64,000 nucleotides of DNA from Shinella kummerowiae (GTDB taxonomy: Bacteria > Pseudomonadota > Alphaproteobacteria > Rhizobiales > Rhizobiaceae), in the NCBI RefSeq assembly GCF_009827055.1, contig NZ_WUMK01000006.1, positions 186,001 through 250,000 on the forward strand, in the 5' to 3' direction. The position numbers and the translations under genes were made by a program. Positions 19,343 to 27,241 of the stretch are shown piece after piece (position 1 is the first letter of the stretch; the number at the start of each line of letters is the position of its first letter). A model generated the notes under the pieces. The model did not search any database and was not told where the DNA came from. It was given only the letters and a program-made list of their open reading frames with translations.

Positions 19343-19927
19343 ATGGCCTCCCGCGCATATAACATACCGAATCTCCTCACCTACGCCCGTATCCTGGCCG
19401 TTCCGCTGATCGTGCTGTGCTTTTTCATCGAAGGACGGCTGCAATCGTCGGATTTCGCGCGCTGGACGGCGCTTGGCCTGTTTGCCGTGGCGTCGATCAC
19501 GGATTACCTGGACGGCTATCTCGCCCGGATCTGGAACCAAACGTCGAATATCGGCCGCATGCTCGACCCGATCGCCGACAAGCTGCTCGTCGCCTCGGTG
19601 CTGCTTCTGGTCGCGGCCGACGGCACGATTGCCGGCTGGACGATCTGGGCCGCGATCATCATTCTCTGCCGCGAGATCCTCGTTTCGGGCCTCCGTGAGT
19701 ACCTCGCCGACCTGAAGGTCAGCGTGCCGGTGACGCGCATAGCCAAGTGGAAGACGACGATCCAGATGCTGGCAATCGGCTTCCTGCTTGCCGGCCCCGC
19801 TGGCGACAAGGTGCTGCCCTACACGACGGAGATCGGCATCGGCCTGCTGTGGATCGCCGCCCTCATCACCATGTATACCGGCTACGACTATTTCCGCGCC
19901 GGCTTGAAGCACATCGTGGACGACTGA
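19343..19927 (+). CDS. pgsA: CDP-diacylglycerol-glycerol-3-phosphate 3-phosphatidyltransferase
   Basis: A 194-residue inner-membrane enzyme that makes phosphatidylglycerol phosphate. The CDP-alcohol phosphotransferase signature is intact: D-x2-DG-x2-AR-x8-G-x3-D-x3-D, read as DYLDGYLAR...GRMLDPIAD. The N-terminus YNIPNLLTYARI is typical of PgsA. Hydrophobic segments make about four to five helices. I chose the ATG at 19343 because it places the NLLTYARI motif near residue 6; an earlier start at 19268 adds 25 unlikely residues. It follows uvrC, as in other Rhizobiales. Confidence 0.95.
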   Translation: MASRAYNIPNLLTYARILAVPLIVLCFFIEGRLQSSDFARWTALGLFAVASITDYLDGYLARIWNQTSNIGRMLDPIADKLLVASVLLLVAADGTIAGWTIWAAIIILCREILVSGLREYLADLKVSVPVTRIAKWKTTIQMLAIGFLLAGPAGDKVLPYTTEIGIGLLWIAALITMYTGYDYFRAGLKHIVDD

Positions 19928-19928
19928 G

Positions 19929-20183
19929 ATGACCAAGCTCGTCTATTTCGCCTGGGTGCGGGAACGGATCGGCAAAGGCGAGGAAGACATCGACCTGCCC
20001 GCCTCCGTGAAGACCGGCAGCGACCTTCTCCGGCACCTGAAGACGCTCGGTGACGACTATGCCCATGCGCTGGAGCATGAGAACGTCATCCGCATCGCCA
20101 TCAACCAGGAACATGTCGAACACGACGAGCCGATTGCCGGTGCCCGCGAGATCGCCCTCTTCCCGCCGATGACGGGAGGCTGA
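19929..20183 (+). CDS. moaD: Molybdopterin synthase sulfur carrier subunit
   Basis: An 84-residue ubiquitin-fold protein that carries sulfur as a C-terminal thiocarboxylate to MoaE. The essential Gly-Gly C-terminus is present (PPMTGG), preceded by the conserved EIALFPPM. It lies one base after pgsA and three bases before moaE, so all three are co-transcribed. With moaE it makes molybdopterin for enzymes such as the oxidoreductase at 10462-12576. Confidence 0.95.
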   Translation: MTKLVYFAWVRERIGKGEEDIDLPASVKTGSDLLRHLKTLGDDYAHALEHENVIRIAINQEHVEHDEPIAGAREIALFPPMTGG

Positions 20184-20186
20184 TCC

Positions 20187-20654
20187 GTGGCCGCCGCGGC
20201 ACCGGTCACCGTCCGCGTCCAGCACGACGATTTCGACGTGGCGGCGGAAACCGCGCGTCTTACCGCCGGGCGGGCCGATGCCGGCGCCATAGTGACGTTC
20301 ACCGGGCTTTGCCGCGACGAAGGCGGCCGGCTTGCGGCGCTGGAACTCGAACACTATCCGGGCATGGCGGAGGCCGAGATCGGCCAGATCTGCGAGCAGG
20401 CCGTCACGCGTTTTTCGCTTCTTGGCCTCACCGCCATCCACCGGGTAGGCAAGATCGCGCCGGGTGAAAACATCGTGCTCGTCATCGCACTCGCCCCCCA
20501 CCGCCACGCCGCCTTCGACGGCGCATCCTTCGTCATGGATTACCTGAAGACCTCCGCGCCGTTCTGGAAGAAAGAGCATTTTGCCGACGGCCGCACCGGC
20601 GGCTGGGTCGACGCCAAGGACAGCGACGACCAGGCGCGGGCGAAGTGGTCGTAG
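20187..20654 (+). CDS. moaE: Molybdopterin synthase catalytic subunit
   Basis: A 155-residue MoaE that, with MoaD, converts precursor Z (cPMP) to molybdopterin. The conserved GAIVTFTGLCRDEGG, LELEHYPGMAEAEI, AIHRVGKIAPGENIV, and FWKKEHFADG segments are in order; the lysines in WKKE are the substrate-binding and catalytic region. The start is a GTG at 20187, three bases after moaD, with GGGAGG upstream. The C-terminus converges on the lone LivH-type permease. Confidence 0.95.
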   Translation: MAAAAPVTVRVQHDDFDVAAETARLTAGRADAGAIVTFTGLCRDEGGRLAALELEHYPGMAEAEIGQICEQAVTRFSLLGLTAIHRVGKIAPGENIVLVIALAPHRHAAFDGASFVMDYLKTSAPFWKKEHFADGRTGGWVDAKDSDDQARAKWS

Positions 20655-20658
20655 GCCC

Positions 20659-21555
20659 CTACGGCACCGGCCTTTCGCGCCGAAAGATCACCAGCAGCAG
20701 CACGAGCGCGGAAAAGATCACCAGATCCCGCCAGAGAAAATTGCCATAGGCGCCCCACAGCGTTTCCGCGAGCCCCATCGCCGCGCCGCCGAGCGCTGAC
20801 AAGAGCGGCGCCCCTGCCCCGCCGATCGCGGCGATGAACAGCACCTTCACGCCGAAGACCAGGCCAGCGCCGAAATCCATGTTGCCGTAGTAGGAGACGG
20901 CGAGAATGCCGGTGAGGCTCGCGATCAGCGCCGCCCCCGCATAGGCGGAGAGGTAGACGCTGGCCGCATCGACGCCGCACAGCTCTGCCGCCAGCCGGTC
21001 TTCCGAGACAGCCCGCCAGCGGCGGCCCCAGGCGGAGCGCGCGAGAAACGTGTGGCCGATGGCGACGATGGCCACCATGGCCAGCGTGTTTGCCAGTTGC
21101 AACACCGTCAACACGACGGGAAAAGCGGCATCGTTCCAGAACACCACCGGTGTTGCGAGCAACGGGGGCAGCCAGAGGCTGCGTGTATCCGAGGCAAGCC
21201 GCGCCGTCTCCATCAGCACCAGCACGACGCCGAGGGCCGCCACCACGACCGTGTTGTCGGAGGAAAAGGCCAATGGCCGCATGACGTGGCGCCCGATGAC
21301 CAGGCCGGCGCCGACAGCGTAAGCCAAGGCAATAAAGGCGCCGAACGCCAGCGCGGCGGGCAGAACGAGCCAGAGTCGGGTCCAGCCGAAACCGGCAAAC
21401 AGCACGAACATCTGCGCGGCAAAGGCGAAGAGCGCGCCATAGCCGATATCCGCCCGGCGCGTCACGGCAAAGGCGATCGAATAACCGAAGGCGAGCGTCG
21501 CGTAGAGGGCGGCGACCGGCACGGCATTGGCGATCTGCTGGAGGAAGTAAGCCAT
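20659..21555 (-). CDS. Branched-chain amino-acid-type ABC permease (LivH family), orphan
   Basis: A 298-residue polytopic membrane protein with about eight hydrophobic helices. The start FLQQIANAVPVAALYATLAFGYSIAFAVTRRADIGYGALFAFAA is like LivH, and the C-terminal AVSYYGNMDFGAGLVFGVKVLFIAAIGGAGAPLLSALGGAAMGLAE matches the conserved LivH cytoplasmic loop and last helix. No partner ATPase, LivM or binding protein is adjacent, which is unusual. It is divergent from a CGNR regulator, with a palindrome in the gap. I chose the ATG at 21555 because the first helix starts immediately; 21606 is a weaker alternative. Confidence 0.85.
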   Translation of the reverse strand: MAYFLQQIANAVPVAALYATLAFGYSIAFAVTRRADIGYGALFAFAAQMFVLFAGFGWTRLWLVLPAALAFGAFIALAYAVGAGLVIGRHVMRPLAFSSDNTVVVAALGVVLVLMETARLASDTRSLWLPPLLATPVVFWNDAAFPVVLTVLQLANTLAMVAIVAIGHTFLARSAWGRRWRAVSEDRLAAELCGVDAASVYLSAYAGAALIASLTGILAVSYYGNMDFGAGLVFGVKVLFIAAIGGAGAPLLSALGGAAMGLAETLWGAYGNFLWRDLVIFSALVLLLVIFRRERPVP

Positions 21556-21596
21556 CGGATCCGGGTGCCTTCCGCACGTCTCTGCTCGATGAAATA

Positions 21597-21624
21597 TAAC
21601 TGACAAAATACGTTTTACCAGTTA
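21597..21624. promoter_or_regulatory. 28-bp palindromic operator candidate between LivH-type permease and CGNR regulator
   Basis: Nested inverted repeat TAACTG-N2-AAAA-N4-TTTT-N2-CAGTTA. Its right end is nine bases from the CGNR start codon and its left end 41 bases from the permease start. That is the expected place for a dimeric regulator to repress itself and act on the divergent gene. The A/T-rich core also resembles promoter DNA. Binding by the CGNR protein is inference. Confidence 0.6.
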
Positions 21625-21633
21625 GAATACACC

Positions 21634-22188
21634 ATGACCTTTTCCTGGACCCCGCATCGTTTTGCCGGTGGCGCGCTTGCGCTGGATGTTGCGAACTCCG
21701 TCGTGCTGCGGGCCGATCCCGAGCGGCGGATCGACCGCTTCGCCGATCCGGCCGTGATGGACGGTTTTGCCGCCGGGACGAACCGGCACGGGGCGGAGCG
21801 TGACCTGTTCGGCGCGCTCGAGCCGGTCGGCCCGCACGCCCGCGCCGGGCTGATCGACCTGCGCGAGGCGATCGACCGGCATTTTCGCGCCGAGACCCTG
21901 GGCATCGCGACACCTCCATTGCTTGCCGACCTGCTGGACGCCATTTCGGCGACGCTGCGACGATCCGGCACGCGCCCGCAGGCGCTCGATACCGCGACCG
22001 CCCGCTCCGCCCTCCTGCTGGTCGCGCGGCCGGAGCCGGAGCGGCTGAAAATCTGCCCGAACTGCCATTGGCTCTTTCTCGACCGCAGCCGCAACCGCTC
22101 GCGCGCCTGGTGCGACATGGCGGTCTGCGGCAACCGGGCGAAGGCCAGCCGCCACTATCAACGCACCCGCGAGGAGCCACGGTCATGA
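21634..22188 (+). CDS. CGNR zinc-finger (ABATE domain) putative transcriptional regulator
   Basis: A 184-residue protein. The N-terminal two thirds is the ABATE-type ligand domain (FAGGALALDVANSV) and the C-terminus is a CGNR zinc finger, CPNCHWLF followed by WCDMAVCGNRAKASRHY, with four cysteines to bind zinc and the CGNR signature that gives the family its name. These proteins are thought to be stress- or ligand-responsive DNA-binding regulators, but few are characterised. Divergence from the LivH-type permease, with a palindrome in between, suggests it controls that gene. Its stop overlaps the start of the next lipoprotein gene. Confidence 0.88.
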   Translation: MTFSWTPHRFAGGALALDVANSVVLRADPERRIDRFADPAVMDGFAAGTNRHGAERDLFGALEPVGPHARAGLIDLREAIDRHFRAETLGIATPPLLADLLDAISATLRRSGTRPQALDTATARSALLLVARPEPERLKICPNCHWLFLDRSRNRSRAWCDMAVCGNRAKASRHYQRTREEPRS

Positions 22189-22688
22189 GGACATCTTTGC
22201 TGATCGCACTGCCGCTTGCCCTCCTTCTCGCTGCCTGCCAGCGCGAGACGGGGCCGGATCCGCTAAAACTCACCGGGAAGATGTTCGTCTTCAACTATCG
22301 CCTCGCCTATGCCACCTACCTCGTCACGCTGGAGCAGACCGAACCGCTGCCGGAAGGCTCCGTCGTGAAGGCCGAGTTCGAGAACCCGGCCGGCGGCACG
22401 CCGCTGACGCTGGAGCGCAAGATTTTTCCCAACCTGCCGCGCGTGGTGCTGGAAAGCCCGGACATCACCTGCGTGAAAAAGAACCAGCCCTACACGGTGA
22501 CGATTGCCGTCATCGGCCCTGACGGCGACAGGCTGCAATCGCTGGAGACGCAGGTTACCTCCAGCGCCGACCAGAGCATCCTGCCGGCCAAGGCGCTTGT
22601 CGTCGGTCCCGGCTACGAGAAAAACCCGGAGGTCTTCAAGGACGGCAAGGCGCCGGAGCATTTCGAAACGGCGACCTGCCCGACCTGA
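22185..22688 (+). CDS. Small lipoprotein of unknown function
   Basis: A 167-residue protein with a lipoprotein signal, lipobox LLAAC (Cys near residue 19), followed by QRETGPDP. The mature domain contains alternating beta-strand-like segments (FVFNYRLAYATYLVTLEQT, KAEFENPAGG, TVTIAVIGPDG) that suggest an immunoglobulin-like fold. Two cysteines (DITCVKK, ETATCPT) could form a disulfide. I do not recognise the family. The ATG overlaps the CGNR stop (ATGA), so the two are translationally coupled. The presence of Gln rather than Asp after the lipid-modified Cys favours outer-membrane sorting. Confidence 0.78.
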   Translation: MRTSLLIALPLALLLAACQRETGPDPLKLTGKMFVFNYRLAYATYLVTLEQTEPLPEGSVVKAEFENPAGGTPLTLERKIFPNLPRVVLESPDITCVKKNQPYTVTIAVIGPDGDRLQSLETQVTSSADQSILPAKALVVGPGYEKNPEVFKDGKAPEHFETATCPT

Positions 22689-22749
22689 CGAATATTCGGC
22701 AACGCTGAAGCGTTCCGCCTGAGACGGTTTCGATTGGGAGGATGCGCGC

Positions 22750-24165
22750 ATGCGGTTGCTACCTGCCCTGGTGATTGGCCTCTCCCTGCTGACGGCGGGA
22801 GCCCAGGCCGAAGACCTGCCCGCCTGTCCGGCAAAGGCTGCGATCCTCACGCTTGCGGAGACGGTGCTTGCCGACCGGCAGAAACTGCCGCGGCTGAAAG
22901 CCCGCGGCGTGGGGGCCGAGGCCGCTTACCTCAAGATCCGCTACGGCGGCCTGGCCATGGATGAGGCGGCCGTTCTCGCCCGTGGCCTCAGCGACGCCGG
23001 CGTGCGCGAGGCGGTCGATCTTGCGGGCGCAATCGATGCGACGCGGGGCGGCTTCGATGCCGTTCCGAAGGATGCTGGCGACCCCGCCCAACTCGGGGCA
23101 CAGATCTCCACCCTGCGCGCGATCCTTCAGCATGGCGACGGGAAGAAACTGCTGGCCATGATCGCCGCCCTGCCGCCCGAACGGCAAGCCCGGATCAGCC
23201 AGCCGATCGTGCCGGCGATCCTCGACTGGCCGGATGAGCAGAAGGCCGCACTTGCGGCATCGGCGGGCCGGCATGGCCTGTTCTTCCTCCAGGCCGGGCT
23301 CGTTGCGATGCAACGCGACCGGAACGCCTGGTCCACCTTCGTGGCCGGCTTCGCGCAACCGGAAAAACTGCGGGATATGACGCAGGTATGGAGCTGGGCA
23401 CCCGCCTTGGTGGGCAATCCGGCGCTGCCGCGTGTCCCGGTGCTGAATGCCGCATCCGAGGCCATGCGGCGGGACATCCATATCGTATCGATTGTCGCGG
23501 CGCGGGAGCCGGAACGCGACTTCCTCATGACCTATCTGAACCAGTCCGGCGATATCGCCGCCACGGTGAAAGCTTCGCAGGCCCTTTTGGCGAAAATCGA
23601 TACCGGACGCATCAAGCCGGAGGGCACGCTCGATGCGGCCTGGCTGGTAGCCTACCGCGCATTGCGGGCGACCTCGGAAAACGCCGACGCCGTGGATCAG
23701 CAGCTCGCGAGCATTCCCTTTTATGGCGTGCGCGCCCAGCGTCCGGCCGGGGATGTTTCGGTGCGGGACATGATCGACCGGCTGATTGCGATCGAAGCCC
23801 TCACGCCGTTCGTGAAGGGTGACGCCGCCGCCGTGCCGGACATGCCGTCGGACCTGAGCGCGAAATTCCAAGCGGAATGGCCGCTCTGGCTGGAACTGGC
23901 CGGCGCCTTGAAAACCGCGCCGCCGGCAACGTTCGGAAAGGACGCAAGCAAGGCGCCCGTCATCGCCGAGCTTCTCCTTGCAGCCGGCGAGCCCGCGCGG
24001 CTTGCCGATTTCGTTCTCGCTACGGAGCCGGTGGAGATCAGGCTGGCGCTGGCGACGGATCTGGCAATGCGGCTCGACCGCACCTGCGCCAGCGTCCTGC
24101 ATCATCCGGCGGAGGCGATGTTGCTGGCCGGCCAGCCGATCTTCAAGTTCGATCCTGCCCAATGA
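22750..24165 (+). CDS. Secreted protein of unknown function
   Basis: A 471-residue protein with a signal peptide of about 20 residues ending AQAED. The remainder is strongly alpha-helical, with recurring segments such as LARGLSDAGVREAVDLAGAI and LQAGLVAMQRDRNAW that look like helical repeats, reminiscent of TPR or Sel1-type solenoids, but no strict repeat is visible. I recognise no family. It follows the lipoprotein by 61 bases on the same strand and may share its transcript. It ends at a hairpin shared with ndk. Confidence 0.72.
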   Translation: MRLLPALVIGLSLLTAGAQAEDLPACPAKAAILTLAETVLADRQKLPRLKARGVGAEAAYLKIRYGGLAMDEAAVLARGLSDAGVREAVDLAGAIDATRGGFDAVPKDAGDPAQLGAQISTLRAILQHGDGKKLLAMIAALPPERQARISQPIVPAILDWPDEQKAALAASAGRHGLFFLQAGLVAMQRDRNAWSTFVAGFAQPEKLRDMTQVWSWAPALVGNPALPRVPVLNAASEAMRRDIHIVSIVAAREPERDFLMTYLNQSGDIAATVKASQALLAKIDTGRIKPEGTLDAAWLVAYRALRATSENADAVDQQLASIPFYGVRAQRPAGDVSVRDMIDRLIAIEALTPFVKGDAAAVPDMPSDLSAKFQAEWPLWLELAGALKTAPPATFGKDASKAPVIAELLLAAGEPARLADFVLATEPVEIRLALATDLAMRLDRTCASVLHHPAEAMLLAGQPIFKFDPAQ

Positions 24166-24167
24166 GA

Positions 24168-24191
24168 AACCGGAGCCTTGCGGCCCCGGTT
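24168..24191. terminator. Hairpin between convergent genes
   Basis: Stem AACCGG/CCGGTT with an inner GCC/GGC and a TTGC loop, just after the secreted-protein stop and facing ndk. It lacks a clear T-run on either strand, so termination is likely but not certain. Confidence 0.45.
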
Positions 24192-24236
24192 CCAGAATCA
24201 TTTCAAAGTGTTCCGGCCGAAGCCGGACAATCCGAT

Positions 24237-24659
24237 TCAGCCGACGATTTCGGTGTCGGAGAACCAGTACTTGATTTCTTGGGCAGCGGTTTCCGGAGCG
24301 TCCGAACCGTGAACCGAGTTTTCGCCGATCGAGAGCGCGTGCGTCTTGCGGATCGTGCCTTCGTCAGCGTTGGCCGGGTTGGTGGCGCCCATGACTTCGC
24401 GGTTCTTGAGGATCGCGTTCTCGCCTTCGAGAACCTGAACGATCGTCGGGCCCGAGGTCATGCCTTCAACGAGTTCGCCGAAGAACGGGCGTTCCTTGTG
24501 AACGGCGTAGAAGCCTTCGGCTTCGCGCTTGCTCATCCAGACGCGCTTGGAAGCAACGACGCGGAGGCCTGCATCTTCGAGCATCTTGGTGATGGCGCCG
24601 GTCAGGTTGCGCTTCGTTGCGTCCGGCTTGATCATCGAAAAGGTGCGTTCAATCGCCAT
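24237..24659 (-). CDS. ndk: Nucleoside diphosphate kinase
   Basis: A 140-residue Ndk that equilibrates nucleoside di- and triphosphates through a phosphohistidine. The family sequence is textbook: [16 protein letters not shown] at the start, [51 protein letters not shown] with the active His near residue 117. I chose the ATG at 24659; the upstream extension is not Ndk-like. A candidate promoter lies 40 to 70 bases upstream. Confidence 0.98.
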   Translation of the reverse strand: MAIERTFSMIKPDATKRNLTGAITKMLEDAGLRVVASKRVWMSKREAEGFYAVHKERPFFGELVEGMTSGPTIVQVLEGENAILKNREVMGATNPANADEGTIRKTHALSIGENSVHGSDAPETAAQEIKYWFSDTEIVG

Positions 24660-24698
24660 TTTCACATTTCCCTTGGTTTTTCCGGTGAAAGTGGCGGT

Positions 24699-24727
24699 TC
24701 CATAGCCGCCAACGCCCCGCAAAACAA
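24699..24727 (-). promoter_or_regulatory. Candidate sigma-70 promoter of ndk
   Basis: On the minus strand TTGTTT is followed by 17 bases and TATGGA, and the -10 ends about 40 bases before the ndk start. The spacing is ideal and the boxes are moderately good. Confidence 0.45.
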
Positions 24728-24764
24728 GGGGGGCGCCGTGAATGGCAGCGTCAGTGCCAAAGTT

Positions 24765-25454
24765 TCATGCGGCCGTCACACGGTGGCCCACGCCGCCGTG
24801 CAGGTCGAGGCAGCGGCGGAACCAGTCGTCCACCGGGTCATCGCCCTCCAGCACGGTCGTGCCAGCCGTGGTGCGCAGCCACTGTAGCGCGCCGAAGACA
24901 ATGTAATCCGGGAAAAGCGGGCTTTCGCCGCCGATGAAGGGCTGGATCTTCAGCATGTTGCGCAGCGGCTGGAGCTTCTTTGCGAACCCCTCGATCTCCG
25001 CCTTGCCGGCGGCGGCGATGTCCTCCAGCGACGCGCCGAGGCGCTCCTCCCGGCTGCGGCGGAAGTAGGCCTGATCCGTCGGGCCGAGCAGGTTGTGGAT
25101 GTCGAGGATGGCGATGCGGGTGATGGCCATGTGCAGGGTCGATTGCGACCAGTTTTCGATGAAGCGGGCCATTGCCTTACCGCCCTCGCCGCCGAACAGC
25201 GATGGCCGGTCGGGATAGGCCTCGTCGAGATAGAGCGCGATTGCGAAGCTGTCGTGCACGAGGCGGTCGCCGTCGCGCAGCAGCGGCACCGTCGCCGTAC
25301 CGCCGCCTTCGATGGCCGGGATCTCGGTAAAGCCGACCGGCACGGTCTCGTAGTCGAGCCCCTTGTGCGCCAACGCCATCACCGTCTTCCAGACATGGGG
25401 TGAAAACTGGCGGGTCTTGTCGGCGCCGGAAAGCGCATAGAGCAGTCGGGTCAT
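24765..25454 (-). CDS. Glutathione S-transferase family protein (beta-etherase-like)
   Basis: A 229-residue GST. The N-terminal domain begins LLYALSGADKTRQFSPHVWKT, a form found in the fungal-type and bacterial LigE/LigF-like beta-etherase branch, with the conserved cis-proline in TATVPLL and the glutathione-contacting VHDSFAIALYLDEAYP. The C-terminal domain is helical. The likely role is detoxification or cleavage of aromatic ethers, but no ligninolytic or aromatic-degradation genes lie nearby. The ATG at 25454 has GAGG upstream. It is divergent from the DinB gene. Confidence 0.85.
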   Translation of the reverse strand: MTRLLYALSGADKTRQFSPHVWKTVMALAHKGLDYETVPVGFTEIPAIEGGGTATVPLLRDGDRLVHDSFAIALYLDEAYPDRPSLFGGEGGKAMARFIENWSQSTLHMAITRIAILDIHNLLGPTDQAYFRRSREERLGASLEDIAAAGKAEIEGFAKKLQPLRNMLKIQPFIGGESPLFPDYIVFGALQWLRTTAGTTVLEGDDPVDDWFRRCLDLHGGVGHRVTAA

Positions 25455-25585
25455 CGGAACCTCTTCATTTACTTTCGTCTATTGAAAAGCAGCGCGGCCG
25501 ACTGTGCAAATCAGATAATTTCATGGGTGGCATTCACGCCGCCGATGCGGGCTTCCGCTATAGTCCGGCCATCAGGGAGACCCAA

Positions 25586-26098
25586 ATGCGCGACCACTAC
25601 CGCATGCTTGCCGCCTACAATGCCTGGGCCAACCGCATCCTCTACGAGGAAGTCGGCAAGCTCGACGATGCCGCCTACCGCCAGAATCTCGGCGCTTTCT
25701 TCGGCTCGCTGCACCGCACGCTGAACCATCTGCTGACCGCCGACCGCATCTGGATGAAGCGCTTCACCGGGGCGGGCGATGCGCCCACCAGCCTCGATAC
25801 GATCCTGCACGAGGATTTTACGGGCCTGCGGGCGGCGCGGCAGGCGGAAGATGCGCGGCTGTCGGCCTTCGCCGATTCCCTGACGGTAGAGAGGATCGCG
25901 GCCGATTTCACCTATAGTCCGCTCACCAACCCGACGATCGTCACCCACCCGCTAGGCCCGGCGCTGGCGCATCTCTTCAACCACCAGACCCACCATCGCG
26001 GCCAGTGCCACGGCATGCTGACGGCGGTTGGCGGGCCGAGCATCACGTTGGACCTGATTTATTTTGCGCGCACAGAAGGCGCGGCGTTCCTGAAATAG
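25586..26098 (+). CDS. DinB family protein
   Basis: A 170-residue four-helix-bundle protein of the DinB/YfiT superfamily. The N-terminal HYRMLAAYNAWANRILYEEV is diagnostic. The three metal-binding histidines appear in LNHLLTADRIW and in HLFNHQTHHRGQCHGML. Members bind nickel or zinc and often act as thiol-dependent S-transferases (bacillithiol or mycothiol in other phyla). The thiol used here is not known; glutathione is reasonable in a proteobacterium. I chose the ATG at 25586, which places the motif at the start. Confidence 0.9.
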   Translation: MRDHYRMLAAYNAWANRILYEEVGKLDDAAYRQNLGAFFGSLHRTLNHLLTADRIWMKRFTGAGDAPTSLDTILHEDFTGLRAARQAEDARLSAFADSLTVERIAADFTYSPLTNPTIVTHPLGPALAHLFNHQTHHRGQCHGMLTAVGGPSITLDLIYFARTEGAAFLK

Positions 26099-26137
26099 GG
26101 ACGGCCCAACGGGATCGCGTGCGGCCGTGCCGGACGA

Positions 26138-26374
26138 CTAGCGTCTCGGCAGCAGCGCACGACCGGCATTGCGGATGGACAAGGCCGAGTCCGCCATCTG
26201 CGCGATGAGACCGGCTTCCATGGCAGCAGCCAGGGCGTCCTTGTATTCTTCGCCGGCGAGGCCGTGCTTCTTGGAATGGCTTTCGACGGCACCGCGCGTG
26301 GCTGTCGGGGAAATTCCGTAGCGCGGATTGTGGAAAGCGTTGACGATGATCAGGTTCTTCTCGTCGGGGGTCAT
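26138..26374 (-). CDS. Small hypothetical protein
   Basis: A 78-residue soluble protein, MTPDEKNLII then VNAFHNPRYGISPT, with a predicted helical C-terminal half (EEYKDALAAAMEAGLIAQMA). A strong Shine-Dalgarno site (CAGGAG) lies 8 to 10 bases before the ATG, which supports translation. I do not recognise a family. It stands alone between the DinB gene, on which it converges, and a long intergenic region. Confidence 0.65.
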   Translation of the reverse strand: MTPDEKNLIIVNAFHNPRYGISPTATRGAVESHSKKHGLAGEEYKDALAAAMEAGLIAQMADSALSIRNAGRALLPRR

Positions 26375-26769
26375 GGGTCGCTCTCCTGTGATGTTTCCGT
26401 GGTGCTACTCCAATGTGGACCAGGTAGATAGGGCAAAACCCTCAATCTCTTTCCCGGGCCACGAACAAAGACGGAACCTGAACGTCCAGGGGGTTAAAAA
26501 CCGACGAGCGTAGCCGCGCCGGCGTCGTACAGCCTTGATTTTTCGAGACGCCGGGGGCAAAACTCCCCTTAAATTTTAGGGCGAGTGGTCTCTTCGGTTC
26601 CTGCAACAGTAGTGATACAGTCGCGTGATATGGAAGCGCTCGGCATCGATCCTGGGGCTGCTCCACCCTGTTACCAAAGTGACAGGCACGGGCGATCGGT
26701 GATGAGATAGTCGCTGCCATTGGGGCTGACGCCGACCGGCGCAGGCCCCATCCTGAGAGAGGAGAAACA
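26375..26769. other. Long divergent intergenic region
   Basis: A 395-base non-coding stretch between two small divergent genes. It carries A/T-rich patches and short inverted repeats (for example around 26560-26580, where CCCCTTAAA faces TTAGGG) but no tRNA and no clear small ORF. It may hold two promoters or a small RNA. Nothing firm can be assigned. Confidence 0.4.
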
Positions 26770-27054
26770 ATGGCAAGAACGACCGAAGAGTGGGCAGCCC
26801 TGCTCGGCAGTACGCTTTGCAAGATGGCACGGGTCTACGGCACCGACGCCCCGAACGCCTATCTGCCGGAAGAATGCTATCCGGTAATCGAGAAGACGTT
26901 CGAGGTGGCGCTGAAGGAGGCGCGCGCCGAGGGCTATGCGGCCGCCATGCGCGAGTTGCAGCAGAACCGCGCGCCACGCGCCAAGGAGCCCGCGGGCGCA
27001 ACGATGATCGGGCAGATGATGCGGGTCATTCCGCTCGCCCGCCGGACGGCCTGA
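26770..27054 (+). CDS. Small hypothetical protein
   Basis: A 94-residue soluble protein with mixed helices (EEWAALLGSTLCKMARVYG, YPVIEKTFEVALKEARAEGYAAAMRELQ) and a basic C-terminus. A strong GGAG site lies 6 to 8 bases before the ATG. I recognise no family. It is separated from the GGDEF gene by 187 bases. Two cysteines (LCK, EECYP) are present. Confidence 0.65.
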   Translation: MARTTEEWAALLGSTLCKMARVYGTDAPNAYLPEECYPVIEKTFEVALKEARAEGYAAAMRELQQNRAPRAKEPAGATMIGQMMRVIPLARRTA

Positions 27055-27241
27055 CCGGATCTGGCGGCGGCAGCGATGCGCGCCGCCGCATGCCGGAGCG
27101 ACAGGCGCTCTTTTGATTGCCAATTCCGGCTTAATCTTCTTTCAGCACACGCAAAATTAACCGCGCAATCCGATAGTTACGCCGATCGACACAACCAGTG
27201 CGCACGCGCCCGCCGCTGCGCGCCCCATGTAACGGCGTCTC

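Noticed and set aside
26473-26497. GGAAC followed by GGTTAA, resembling an EcfG general-stress promoter
   Set aside because: The spacing between GGAAC and the downstream GTT is two to three bases too short for the known consensus, so it is not annotated.
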